A stretch of 9,397 nucleotides of DNA, taken from positions 1 to 9,397 of the forward strand of contig JAXDZV010000058.1 in assembly GCA_034086705.1 (NCBI GenBank), written 5' to 3'. This stretch comes from UMGS1225 sp034086705 (GTDB taxonomy: Bacteria > Bacillota > Clostridia > Oscillospirales > CAG-272). Positions 1 through 6,363 of this stretch are shown piece after piece (the stretch's first letter is position 1; every line of letters begins with the position of its first letter). The notes under the pieces were generated by a model, which was given only the letters and a program-made list of their open reading frames with translations, did not search any database and had not been told where the DNA came from. The position numbers were made by a program, and so were the translations under genes.

Positions 1-42
1 GTAACACCTACAACGGAATCAAGCCGATACTCAATTTCTCCG

Positions 43-71
43 TTGCAATCCGTCTTTCATTGTGCTATACT
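43..71 (+). promoter_or_regulatory. sigma-A type promoter of coaX
   Basis: The -35 box TTGCAA (43-48) is separated by exactly 17 bases from the -10 box TATACT (66-71). A TG at 63-64 makes it an extended -10. Transcription would start near 78 and give a leader of about 38 bases. The leader contains a small hairpin (ACGCA 90-94 with TGCGT 98-102) just ahead of the ribosome binding site AGGAGG (104-109). The good fit also argues against the GTG at 62 as the coaX start, because that codon lies inside the promoter. Confidence 0.75.
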
Positions 72-115
72 GTGGTAATAGGGAGAACAACGCAATCTGC
101 GTCAGGAGGCTTGAA

Positions 116-916
116 ATGCTTTTGGCAGTCGATATTGGGAATGCAAGCATTGATTTTGGATTATTTGAAAACGATACGCTCTGCTGGACGGCAAAAACCA
201 CTGCAAATCCGCAGCGAACAGCGGATGACTATGCGTTGTCTTTTCTGTCTGTATTTGCGCGACACAACACAACCGTGCAAAGCGTACGTGGTATCGTGCT
301 TTGCAGCGTTGTACCGGCACTGACGCAAACATTGATGCAAACGCTGCAAACACTGTTTTCCGCCGAGCCTTATCGAATCCGTCCTGGTATACGAACCGGG
401 ATGAATCTTCGTATTGATCTGCAAACCCAAATCGGTGCCGATTTGGTCGCGCAGGCAGTCGCAGCTACACACATGTTTACCGCGCCGCTGGCCGTTGTCG
501 ATTGCGGAACTGCAACCGCAATAACCGTAGTAGATACAGATTACGCCGTTGCCGGCGTGATCCTGTGTCCCGGATTGCGGCTTGCAGCCGATGCACTGTT
601 TACCGGTGCGGCTGCTCTTTCCCCCGTACCGCTGCAGCCGCCACAGCAACTGATTGGTAAAAACACGGAAGATTCCCTGCAAGCCGGTCTTTTGATCGGG
701 CACGCTGCCATGGTAGATGGGTTGTTAGGTAAAATTGCAGCGCAGCTTTCCCTGCAAACCCTTACCGCTGTTTTAACAGGCGGTTTGGCGCCGTTGTTAC
801 AACCATACTGCACCACGCCGATGCACCATGTGCCACATCTGACACTGCAGGGGCTGCGCCTTTTGTACGAGCGCCGGAACGTACCACGACGCGAAAGGCA
901 GACCAGATCGCACTAA
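116..916 (+). CDS. coaX: Type III pantothenate kinase (CoaX)
   Basis: CoaX phosphorylates pantothenate to 4'-phosphopantothenate with ATP, the first step of cytoplasmic CoA synthesis. The 266-residue product has the usual family length. Recognisable segments of this ASKHA-fold kinase are the N-terminal phosphate loop DIGN (6-9), SVVP (64-67), the GAD motif (107-109) with its catalytic-type Asp109, DCGTAT (129-134), CPGL (151-154) followed by the IGKNT segment (180-184), and TGG (221-223). The start at 116 is chosen because a full AGGAGG lies 6 bases upstream and the DIGN loop begins at residue 6, as is normal. An in-frame GTG at 62 falls inside the promoter. One oddity is that the usual GADR motif reads GADL here (Leu110), and the next loop is also atypical (DCG rather than DFG). 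The gene is followed after 113 bases by an ECF S component, probably in the same transcript. The family call is secure; full activity is inferred. Confidence 0.93.
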   Translation: MLLAVDIGNASIDFGLFENDTLCWTAKTTANPQRTADDYALSFLSVFARHNTTVQSVRGIVLCSVVPALTQTLMQTLQTLFSAEPYRIRPGIRTGMNLRIDLQTQIGADLVAQAVAATHMFTAPLAVVDCGTATAITVVDTDYAVAGVILCPGLRLAADALFTGAAALSPVPLQPPQQLIGKNTEDSLQAGLLIGHAAMVDGLLGKIAAQLSLQTLTAVLTGGLAPLLQPYCTTPMHHVPHLTLQGLRLLYERRNVPRRERQTRSH

Positions 917-945
917 AGACGCATTCACCCTGTCCATATCTATCG

Positions 946-1006
946 ATATGATGCCGCTTGCGGCTTCATATAAATACTCTTTTGCATTGCATCCCGTCAT
1001 GCGGGA
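946..1006 (+). other. two hairpins in the coaX-ECF spacer
   Basis: The 113-base gap between coaX and the next gene holds two inverted repeats. The first (946-971) has arms ATATGATGCCGC and GCGGCTTCATAT with one mismatch and a tight CTTG-type loop. The second (992-1006) pairs TCCCG with CGGGA around a 5-base loop, ending 10 bases before the ribosome binding site. Neither is followed by a T-tract, so they are not intrinsic terminators. They may be RNA processing or stabilising elements or a translation control site. No known riboswitch class was recognised. Confidence 0.4.
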
Positions 1007-1029
1007 GCAAGAGCGGAAAGGAATGAATT

Positions 1030-1668
1030 ATGCAAAACATCCCCAGAACCCAAACGAAAAACAGCGAACGGATTCGCAAGACGGTACTTTTGGCCGTACT
1101 TATCGCAATCATGCTGCTTTTCTCCTTCACACCGATCGGCTATCTCAAGGTCGGTGCAATCGAAATCACGTTTATGTGTATCCCAGTTGCCGTCGGTGCG
1201 ATTTTGTTGGGCCCGGCCTGCGGCGCGTTGCTTGGCGCAGTCTTCGGCGTCACGAGCTTCGTGCAGTGCTTTGGCCTGTCCGCCTTTGGTACTTTTTTGT
1301 TCTCCGTGCAACCGGTATATACCGCATTGGTCTGCATTCTACCCCGTATTTTGTGCGGCTATCTGACCGGGCTGATTTTTCGTGCGGTTGCAAAGCACGA
1401 CAAAACCAAAACACTCTGCTATTTTGCAGCCAGCCTGGCAACGCCGCTGCTAAATACGTTGCTGTTTATGGGGGCCCTGTTGCTCTGCTTTTGGCACATG
1501 GATTTGTTTACAGCTAAAATGGCAGAGTGGGGACTACCAACCGGCGGTGTTTTCATCTTTTTGATAAGTTTTATCGGGATAAATGGCGCGATAGAAGCCG
1601 CTGTCAACTTCTTGGCCGGAGGCGCGGTTGCAAAAGCCGTTGGCAGCTTACAGCGCCGACGCGCATAA
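1030..1668 (+). CDS. ECF transporter S component, probable pantothenate-specific (PanT-like)
   Basis: This 212-residue polytopic membrane protein has about six hydrophobic segments. It matches the substrate-capture (S) subunits of energy-coupling factor vitamin transporters. The first helix carries the AxxxA pattern (Ala22, Ala26) that docks S components on the EcfT scaffold. The loop into the next helices has the family's look: VGAIEITFMCIPVAVGA (41-57), then GPACGALLGAVFG (61-73). The start is supported by AAAGGA (1017-1022), 7 bases upstream. No EcfA or EcfT gene lies in the window, so the subunit would have to use a shared energising module encoded elsewhere (group II ECF system). Pantothenate is inferred mainly from the position directly behind coaX, since import followed by phosphorylation would trap the vitamin. 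The sequence alone does not prove the substrate. Confidence 0.8.
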   Translation: MQNIPRTQTKNSERIRKTVLLAVLIAIMLLFSFTPIGYLKVGAIEITFMCIPVAVGAILLGPACGALLGAVFGVTSFVQCFGLSAFGTFLFSVQPVYTALVCILPRILCGYLTGLIFRAVAKHDKTKTLCYFAASLATPLLNTLLFMGALLLCFWHMDLFTAKMAEWGLPTGGVFIFLISFIGINGAIEAAVNFLAGGAVAKAVGSLQRRRA

Positions 1669-1697
1669 CCGAAAGAATTTTTGTCCATCAAACAAGA

Positions 1698-1728
1698 AAG
1701 GAAGCTGTGAGATAACAGCTTCCTTTTT
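1698..1728 (+). terminator. bidirectional intrinsic terminator between convergent genes
   Basis: A perfect 11-bp stem, AAGGAAGCTGT (1698-1708) with ACAGCTTCCTT (1715-1725), encloses a 6-base loop and runs into a T-tract (1724-1728) on the + strand. On the - strand the same stem is followed by TTTCTTGTTT. It therefore serves both the coaX-ECF unit and the regulator gene whose stop codon is at 1736-1738. Confidence 0.85.
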
Positions 1729-1735
1729 ATCTGTT

Positions 1736-2800
1736 TTACTGCTTATTCAACCTGCGGCGAATTCGATTCAAATGTCGCTCAAACTCGCCGCTGTCTAAAA
1801 GCTGCGCAAACACATGCTGCGTCAGAGCAGATACCGGGCAAGACAAGAAGGCAATGCGTGCACGCGCCGGCTGCAGAGCCTGCGGCACAATCATATATCC
1901 GATTCTGGCGCCCGGTGAAACGGTTTTTGTAAAAGTATTTACATAGATCACCCGCTCCCCCGCATCCGCCTCGTACAGTGTCTGCATCGGCCGCCGTGCC
2001 CGGTAAAATTCCGAGCCGAAATCGTCCTCGATCAAATATGCGTCCCTCGCGTGGGCAAAAGCAAGATACTCCTGCCGCTTTTCCGACGTTGCTGTGATAC
2101 CGCTTGGAAAGCTGTGATACGGCGTGACATGCAAAACCTCTGCGTCGCTGCCTGCCAACGCATCACTGCGGATTCCGTCTATTCCGAGCGGCAACAACGT
2201 TGGCGTAATCCCATGCATATGGTAAACACTTTGTATTTTTTCATAGCAAGGATCCTCCACGGCATATCGCCGCTCCGTACCAAGCATAAAAATCACAAGC
2301 GAATACAAATATTCTGCGCCGCTGCCAACAATAATCTGCTCCGCGTTCACACGGATGCCGCGCGCACGATGCAAATACCGCGCAATGGCCTCTCGGAGCC
2401 ACCGAAGTCCGGCATTTTCCGTTTTCCCCAAAATCCCCGCACCTTGCTCACTCAGAACGCGGCGCACCGTTTTCACATATGCCCCGATTGGATAACTATC
2501 CGGCATCGGCAGTGGCGCGGGGGCATGCCGAATTTGTTGCACCGCATGCGTAAGGGGAAAGCTTTGCTGTGCCTGCCAGCAAGCAAAATAACCGCGCCGC
2601 TGCCGTGCAAGCAAATACCCCTCTTCTTCCAGCAAACGCAGCGCATGCTCTACCGTACTCAGGCTAACGCCATACCGTTCTGCCGTTACCCGCTTAGACG
2701 GCAATCGGCTGCCGTAAGCAATTGCGCCGCTTTCAATTTGCCCGCGAAGGATTTGATACAGGCGAACATACTGCGGCTTGTTTTTTTCTTTCGTTTTCAT
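1736..2800 (-). CDS. MocR-family (GntR/aminotransferase-like) PLP-dependent regulator, short form
   Basis: Residues about 10-72 form a GntR winged helix, with the LPSKR wing-helix signature at 33-37 and GVSLSTVEHALRLLEEEGYL at 44-63. From about residue 100 the protein is a fold-type I aminotransferase-like domain. It has the VGSGAE loop (158-163), TPYHSFPSG (226-234), EDDFGSEF (258-265) with Asp259 in the place that contacts the PLP ring nitrogen, and the PLP-lysine segment TFTKTVSPGARIGY (289-302) with Lys292. The usual Tyr two residues after that Asp is Phe261. MocR proteins are normally about 440-490 residues. This one stops at 354, right after the conserved ERHLNRIRRR (341-350) helix, so most of the small C-terminal subdomain is missing. 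It diverges from an ECF S component, the arrangement expected of a PdxR-type vitamin B6 regulator. The ribosome binding site is weak: GGAG lies about 16 bases before the ATG. Confidence 0.88.
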   Translation of the reverse strand: MKTKEKNKPQYVRLYQILRGQIESGAIAYGSRLPSKRVTAERYGVSLSTVEHALRLLEEEGYLLARQRRGYFACWQAQQSFPLTHAVQQIRHAPAPLPMPDSYPIGAYVKTVRRVLSEQGAGILGKTENAGLRWLREAIARYLHRARGIRVNAEQIIVGSGAEYLYSLVIFMLGTERRYAVEDPCYEKIQSVYHMHGITPTLLPLGIDGIRSDALAGSDAEVLHVTPYHSFPSGITATSEKRQEYLAFAHARDAYLIEDDFGSEFYRARRPMQTLYEADAGERVIYVNTFTKTVSPGARIGYMIVPQALQPARARIAFLSCPVSALTQHVFAQLLDSGEFERHLNRIRRRLNKQ

Positions 2801-2831
2801 CTGGTCTTATTTTTTTCTCCGTTTTTGACCA
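2801..2831. promoter_or_regulatory. candidate MocR operator (TGGTC / GACCA half-sites)
   Basis: CTGGTCTTAT (2801-2810) and the inverted half-site GACCA (2827-2831) lie between the regulator start codon and the shared promoter. The first resembles the CTGGAC(T/C)TAA element known for the MocR-type regulator TauR. The half-sites fall at about -65 to -36 relative to the predicted ECF start, a position for activation. They also fall about +20 to +50 within the regulator transcript, a position for self-repression. The operator role is inferred from position and similarity only. Confidence 0.35.
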
Positions 2832-2851
2832 TTTTATTCATACCAAATACA

Positions 2852-2860
2852 TGCTATAGT
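2852..2860 (+). promoter_or_regulatory. extended -10 promoter of the divergent ECF gene
   Basis: TGC followed by TATAGT (2852-2860) is an extended -10 element. No good -35 box sits at the right distance (TTTTAT at 2832-2837). A TTGACC at 2825-2830 is 24 bases away, too far to pair with this -10. A weak -35 plus an extended -10 is typical of an activator-dependent promoter, consistent with control by the adjacent MocR regulator. Confidence 0.45.
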
Positions 2861-2886
2861 ATATGCAAAACGTAAAAAGAAAGCAA
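2858..2886 (-). promoter_or_regulatory. promoter of the MocR-type regulator
   Basis: Read on the - strand, TTGCTT (2886-2881) and TATACT (2863-2858) are spaced by exactly 17 bases. Transcription would start near 2851, leaving a leader of about 50 bases. The -10 overlaps the -10 of the divergent ECF gene, and the -35 overlaps that gene's ribosome binding site. The two promoters therefore face each other and probably exclude one another. Confidence 0.65.
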
Positions 2887-2896
2887 GGTGTTTTTG

Positions 2897-3445
2897 ATGC
2901 ATACAAACACAGAAAAGAAAAAATTAGTAACGCCTCGTTGGATTGCTGTCACGGCCTGTCTGCTGGCAGCCAATGCAGCAGCCAGCTCCTTCAGCATTCC
3001 CGTTCCTGGTGGGCATTTTTATTTATGCGACGTTGTGATCTGCACTGCGGCGCTGTTGTTGGATCCGGTTTCCGCTTTCTTTGTCGGCGGTGTCGGCTCT
3101 TTCTTGGGGGATTTGCTCTTTTACCCCACGCCGATGTTCGTTTCTTTGGTAACACATGGATTGCAAGCCGTCGTCATTTCACTTTGCAGTCGCCATCTGT
3201 TTCGCAATCGTCCGGTTTTCGGCGGATTGATAGGCGTTATTTTGGGGTCTTTTCTCATGGTTGCCGGTTATACAATCGGCCGTGCGTTTATTTACGCCAC
3301 ACCAGCTTATGCCATTGTGAAGCTGCCGTTTGAATTTTTGCAGGCGGGAGTCGGTGCGGTAGCAGGCATGCTTTTATGCTATCGTTACCGCCTACGCGAG
3401 TGGATGCAGCGTTTCCTCAGCGGCGCCAAACGCACACACACCTGA
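2897..3445 (+). CDS. ECF transporter S component, possible vitamin B6 transporter (PdxU/HmpT-like)
   Basis: This 182-residue integral membrane protein has about five or six hydrophobic stretches. It has the layout of the small ECF S-component group that includes HmpT and PdxU: a first helix with AxxxA (Ala20, Ala24), then PVPGGHFYLCDVV (35-47), DPVSAFFVGGVGSFLGDLLF (56-75) and VTHGLQAVVISL (85-96). The ATG at 2897 is preferred because AAGGTG (2885-2890) sits 6 bases upstream. A GTG at 2888 overlaps that site and would add only three residues. Divergence from a PLP-binding MocR regulator points to a B6 vitamer as substrate, but hydroxymethylpyrimidine or another vitamin is possible. No energising module is present nearby, so it would share EcfAAT encoded elsewhere. 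Confidence 0.78.
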   Translation: MHTNTEKKKLVTPRWIAVTACLLAANAAASSFSIPVPGGHFYLCDVVICTAALLLDPVSAFFVGGVGSFLGDLLFYPTPMFVSLVTHGLQAVVISLCSRHLFRNRPVFGGLIGVILGSFLMVAGYTIGRAFIYATPAYAIVKLPFEFLQAGVGAVAGMLLCYRYRLREWMQRFLSGAKRTHT

Positions 3446-3498
3446 GCAGCTCCGCTGCCGATATCAAAAAGGGATTCCCTCCGGAATACATGCTACGT

Positions 3499-3549
3499 AA
3501 AAACGCATTCTCCGCATGCAATATGCACACGGAGAATGCGTTTATTTTT
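3499..3549 (+). terminator. intrinsic terminator, probably bidirectional
   Basis: The perfect stem AAACGCATTCTCCG (3501-3514) with CGGAGAATGCGTTT (3530-3543) encloses a 15-base loop and is followed by TTTATTTTT (3541-3549) on the + strand. It ends the ECF S-component transcript. In the other direction the stem runs into five T residues (complement of 3499-3503). It may therefore also stop - strand transcripts from the nucleotidase gene, which has no closer terminator. Confidence 0.85.
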
Positions 3550-3860
3550 CACAAAATGTCAATATTATGCCTCTTATTGTCCGGAAAAAGCTTCACCGTC
3601 GCTCGGCACACGCCGGGTTGCCGGTATAGATTCACGCGCAACTATAAGCTATGCCGTTTGCGCAAAGGTCCTTCGAGGCAATTTCCGCTACGTCCGGCGC
3701 ATATCTGTGCATCTGTCTGCAGCCCCCTTGTATATCATCGGAAATCTGCATATCCTCCTGGAGCGTACATACCGTCACAGATGAAAGATTTTCCCTGTTT
3801 TGAAAAATTCAGGCCGACGATGCGTCTTATTTCATCGCAGCACTGCACCGTAGAATCTGT
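3550..3860. other. intergenic region without a convincing gene
   Basis: These 311 bases lie between the terminator and the stop codon of the - strand nucleotidase. The + strand reading frames here lack ribosome binding sites and family resemblance. On the - strand a 39-codon frame (3751 down to 3632) has AGGAGG (3759-3754) only 2 bases before its ATG, too close for normal initiation. Its short Cys-containing product resembles nothing known to me. The region is most likely the 3' untranslated part of the nucleotidase transcript. Confidence 0.5.
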
Positions 3861-6161
3861 TCAGGGCAAAACCGTAATTCTACCGTTGCCAAAGATGCTC
3901 TCGTAAGGGCTGTTTTCTGCCGTAATCGTCGGCAGACCGGTTTGCGTATCCTGCGGGAATGTCCGGACATATTCCGCTAAAACCATATAATCCTGCGCAA
4001 CGTAATCCACAATATTGACCGCATCTTGGAACATGGCAAACCCATCTCCCATATCCCGCAACGTATAATTGTATCCGGCCAGTTGATAGGTCTTTGTCAA
4101 ATCCAGCGGTTCATATATCCCCGTCCGGCGATTTTTTATCTGCACATCAAATACCCGGTACTCTCCGCTCGGCCCGCCGATCCAAACACCTTTCTCATCT
4201 GCCTGTGTTGTATTCGGAATTTGCGTATTCACCGAATACCGCAACCCACTGACCTGTAAAAATCCGCCGCTTTCTTGCTGCGCAGCGAATCTTGCACCCC
4301 ATTCCAATGCATCCAAAAGCTGCTGCCCGGTTACCTGCTGCAAGCAAGCAACATTGCCAAAGGGGTGTATTTCCTGCATACTCCGATAGCTCAGTGCTCC
4401 GGAGAGTGCCTTGTTGCGCACGCCGCCGCCATTCATCACTGCAACATCCACCGCATAGTCCCGCACATCAAAGAAGTGATACAGCGCATCCGCAGCAAAA
4501 TCGCCCGAATTCGTCTCACCGATACGCACCAGTCGCTTCCCGTCCATATAGTTGTCCAGCGTAATCTCTGCATAGCCGATTTCTTCGCCCAATGCCTCAT
4601 CGACCTCTGCGCACCATTTTGCCAGCAGTTCTGTCACCACTGGGTTTGCCGCTCGATGATATCCGTTGATAGCCTCGGCATCCATCGTCTCTGCACTGCA
4701 AAGGCTTGCAGTAATTCTGCCGTTGGAATGGAAGGCCAGCGTTCCGATCGCATCAAAATAGCTGCCGCTCTGCGTCAACAGCACGCGCTGGCCCTGGCGG
4801 TCTTCCACGTACTGCTGCTCTATCGTCGAATGCGAATGCCCATCAATGAAGGCATCCAGGCCCGTCGTATTCTGAATGACATCTTTCGATCTCCACGGCG
4901 CAGAAGAGGGATCCACCCCAAGATGCCCAAGTGCGATGACATAATCAGCTTCTTCCGCCGCTGCGTCTACCGCACCCTGCACCGCTTGATACAGGTCTGT
5001 ACCGTCCGTACCGCCTGCAATTCCGTAAATATACGCGCCGCTTTCATCCTGAAAATACTTCGGAGTAGAAGAGGTAAAAGATTCTGGCGTAGTAATGCCG
5101 ACCAGCGCAACCTTCTTTTCCCCCATTTCAAATACACAATACGGCTTCAGCACATTCTCGCCGCGCACGCCGTTCTGCTCATGATAAAAGTTTGTGCTGA
5201 GGTATGTATATTCCGCGCTTTGGATTAGTTCCAGTAGACGGTCCATCCCATAGTCAAACTCGTGGTTGCCAAGCGTTGCAGCATCATAGCCCGCAGCATT
5301 CATCAGGGCAACTATGCTTTGTCCGCGATCCATAGAACCATATGCCGTCCCTTGTATATGGTCCCCTGCGTCTACCAACAATGTCGGAATTCCCATATCA
5401 CTGATCACGTTTTTCATACCGTTGACAGTTACGTAGCTCAGTGTTTGATCCAAATACGTATGTACATCGTTGGTATACAGCACCATTCCCACGATTTCTC
5501 CGATAACGTTTTTCATGTACCGCATCAGCGTAGAAGAAAGTTCGCTGCGCTTTGCATCATCCCGGGGATACAGCCGCATTGTCTGTTCCACAGGCGCACC
5601 GCTGATAATACCGGCTCCAACACTCCAGCGCATCGCCTCAACAGCATATGCACGGATGGCTTCATGGTCTGCATACGTGTGCAAATCCGCCGTGCAAGAC
5701 ATATCGCAGCCATCCAACTGTGCATAGCGATACAAAAACGCGACGAGCTGCTCTCGCGTCACCGCTTCTCCCACTCCGAAAAAGGTCTCACTGATACCGT
5801 ATACGATGCCGTTTTGCTCACCCCAGCAAATCGCATCCGTGTACCATTTTCCCGCAGCAACATCCGTAAAAGCGCTGAATGGTTCATTTTGTTGCACAGC
5901 GGGTCGCCCTGCGATGCGATACAGTACGGACACCACCATTTCCCGCGTCACGGAGCCCTGCGGATCAAACTCGCTCTCCGAGACGCCGACCATCAGCCCG
6001 TTTTCATAGCAATAACCGACCGATTCCGCAAACCATGCGCTGCTCGGTACATCGCGAAAGCCTGCCTCTGTTTGCTCTGCTGCCGATACCGGTATCACGC
6101 AAAGCATCAAAATGCAAGCCAGAAAACAGGCAAGCATTCTTTGGAAATTCGTCTGTTTCAT
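3861..6161 (-). CDS. Exported SLH-domain 5'-nucleotidase / metallophosphoesterase (UshA family)
   Basis: This 766-residue protein probably hydrolyses phosphate monoesters of nucleotides or related compounds outside the cell. A signal peptide (1-28, cleavage near VSAA) is followed by three SLH repeats (about 34-85, 96-148 and 160-217), which usually bind secondary cell-wall polymer. The metallophosphoesterase domain (about 225-500) keeps the metal motifs ND-x-H (231-234), GDHIQG (266-271), GNHEFD (298-303), GH (412-413) and GHSH (441-444). The 5'-nucleotidase C-terminal domain (about 525-735) has NSGDF (551-555), NGGGVR (577-582), HPFGN (599-603) and GDGF (705-708). Phe601 and Phe708 match the pair that stacks the nucleobase in UshA. 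AGGAG lies 11 bases before the ATG. Substrate is uncertain: 5'-nucleotides, 2',3'-cyclic nucleotides or nucleotide cofactors are all possible. Confidence 0.93.
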   Translation of the reverse strand: MKQTNFQRMLACFLACILMLCVIPVSAAEQTEAGFRDVPSSAWFAESVGYCYENGLMVGVSESEFDPQGSVTREMVVSVLYRIAGRPAVQQNEPFSAFTDVAAGKWYTDAICWGEQNGIVYGISETFFGVGEAVTREQLVAFLYRYAQLDGCDMSCTADLHTYADHEAIRAYAVEAMRWSVGAGIISGAPVEQTMRLYPRDDAKRSELSSTLMRYMKNVIGEIVGMVLYTNDVHTYLDQTLSYVTVNGMKNVISDMGIPTLLVDAGDHIQGTAYGSMDRGQSIVALMNAAGYDAATLGNHEFDYGMDRLLELIQSAEYTYLSTNFYHEQNGVRGENVLKPYCVFEMGEKKVALVGITTPESFTSSTPKYFQDESGAYIYGIAGGTDGTDLYQAVQGAVDAAAEEADYVIALGHLGVDPSSAPWRSKDVIQNTTGLDAFIDGHSHSTIEQQYVEDRQGQRVLLTQSGSYFDAIGTLAFHSNGRITASLCSAETMDAEAINGYHRAANPVVTELLAKWCAEVDEALGEEIGYAEITLDNYMDGKRLVRIGETNSGDFAADALYHFFDVRDYAVDVAVMNGGGVRNKALSGALSYRSMQEIHPFGNVACLQQVTGQQLLDALEWGARFAAQQESGGFLQVSGLRYSVNTQIPNTTQADEKGVWIGGPSGEYRVFDVQIKNRRTGIYEPLDLTKTYQLAGYNYTLRDMGDGFAMFQDAVNIVDYVAQDYMVLAEYVRTFPQDTQTGLPTITAENSPYESIFGNGRITVLP

Positions 6162-6216
6162 ACCTTTCTTTTCTCCTTTTTCGTAATTTGGAAGGCAGTG
6201 AACCTATCCTGTGTTC

Positions 6217-6246
6217 AGTATAACAAAATACCAAGCAATTGTGCAA
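6217..6246 (-). promoter_or_regulatory. promoter of the SLH nucleotidase gene
   Basis: On the - strand TATACT (6222-6217) is a strong -10 box. TTGCAC (6246-6241) lies 18 bases upstream as a partial -35. The predicted start near 6210 leaves an untranslated leader of about 48 bases ending in AAGGAGAAAAGAAAGGT before the ATG. The gene thus appears to be transcribed alone and not read through from the ABC operon, which terminates at 6325-6363. Confidence 0.6.
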
Positions 6247-6324
6247 GCGATTTTCTGAAATGACCATGGAGAAACACAGCTTCGTTTTTTGTGATGTTTG
6301 CATAAAGCACCTTCCGGTTTTCGG

Positions 6325-6363
6325 CAAAAAAGTTGCGCCGTATCCTGCATCGGATACGGCGCA
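6325..6363 (-). terminator. intrinsic terminator of the amino acid ABC operon
   Basis: A perfect 12-bp inverted repeat, TGCGCCGTATCC (6334-6345) with GGATACGGCGCA (6352-6363), has a 6-base loop. On the - strand it is followed by six T residues (complement of 6325-6330). It lies about 108 bases beyond the ATPase stop codon. A second hairpin (GTTCTCCG 6401-6408 with CGGAGAAC 6420-6427) without a T-tract sits between the two and may protect the 3' end of the mRNA. Confidence 0.85.

Noticed and set aside
1..45. End of an upstream gene, or a terminator, left of the coaX promoter
   Set aside because: CAACGGA (11-17) and TCCGTTG (39-45) can pair, but with a 21-base loop, no T-tract and overlap with the -35 box. 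No reading frame here can be supported.
62..115. Upstream GTG start extending coaX by 18 residues
   Set aside because: The GTG lies between the promoter boxes and upstream of the predicted transcript start, while a perfect ribosome binding site precedes the ATG at 116.
948..1517. A 189-codon + strand frame overlapping the first ECF S component
   Set aside because: The 1030-1668 frame has a ribosome binding site and the ECF motifs. This one reads Arg/His-rich nonsense in another phase.
2051..2875. A 274-codon + strand frame opposite the MocR regulator
   Set aside because: It is an antisense shadow with no recognisable domain. It would also run through the divergent promoter region into the ECF gene leader.
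2888..2896. GTG start three codons upstream for the second ECF S component
   Set aside because: It overlaps the ribosome binding site AAGGTG that fits the ATG at 2897.
4275..6263. Long + strand reading frames of about 317 and 333 codons opposite the nucleotidase gene
   Set aside because: They are antisense to a gene with clear motifs, are rich in His, Arg, Cys and Ile, and lack family motifs and ribosome binding sites.
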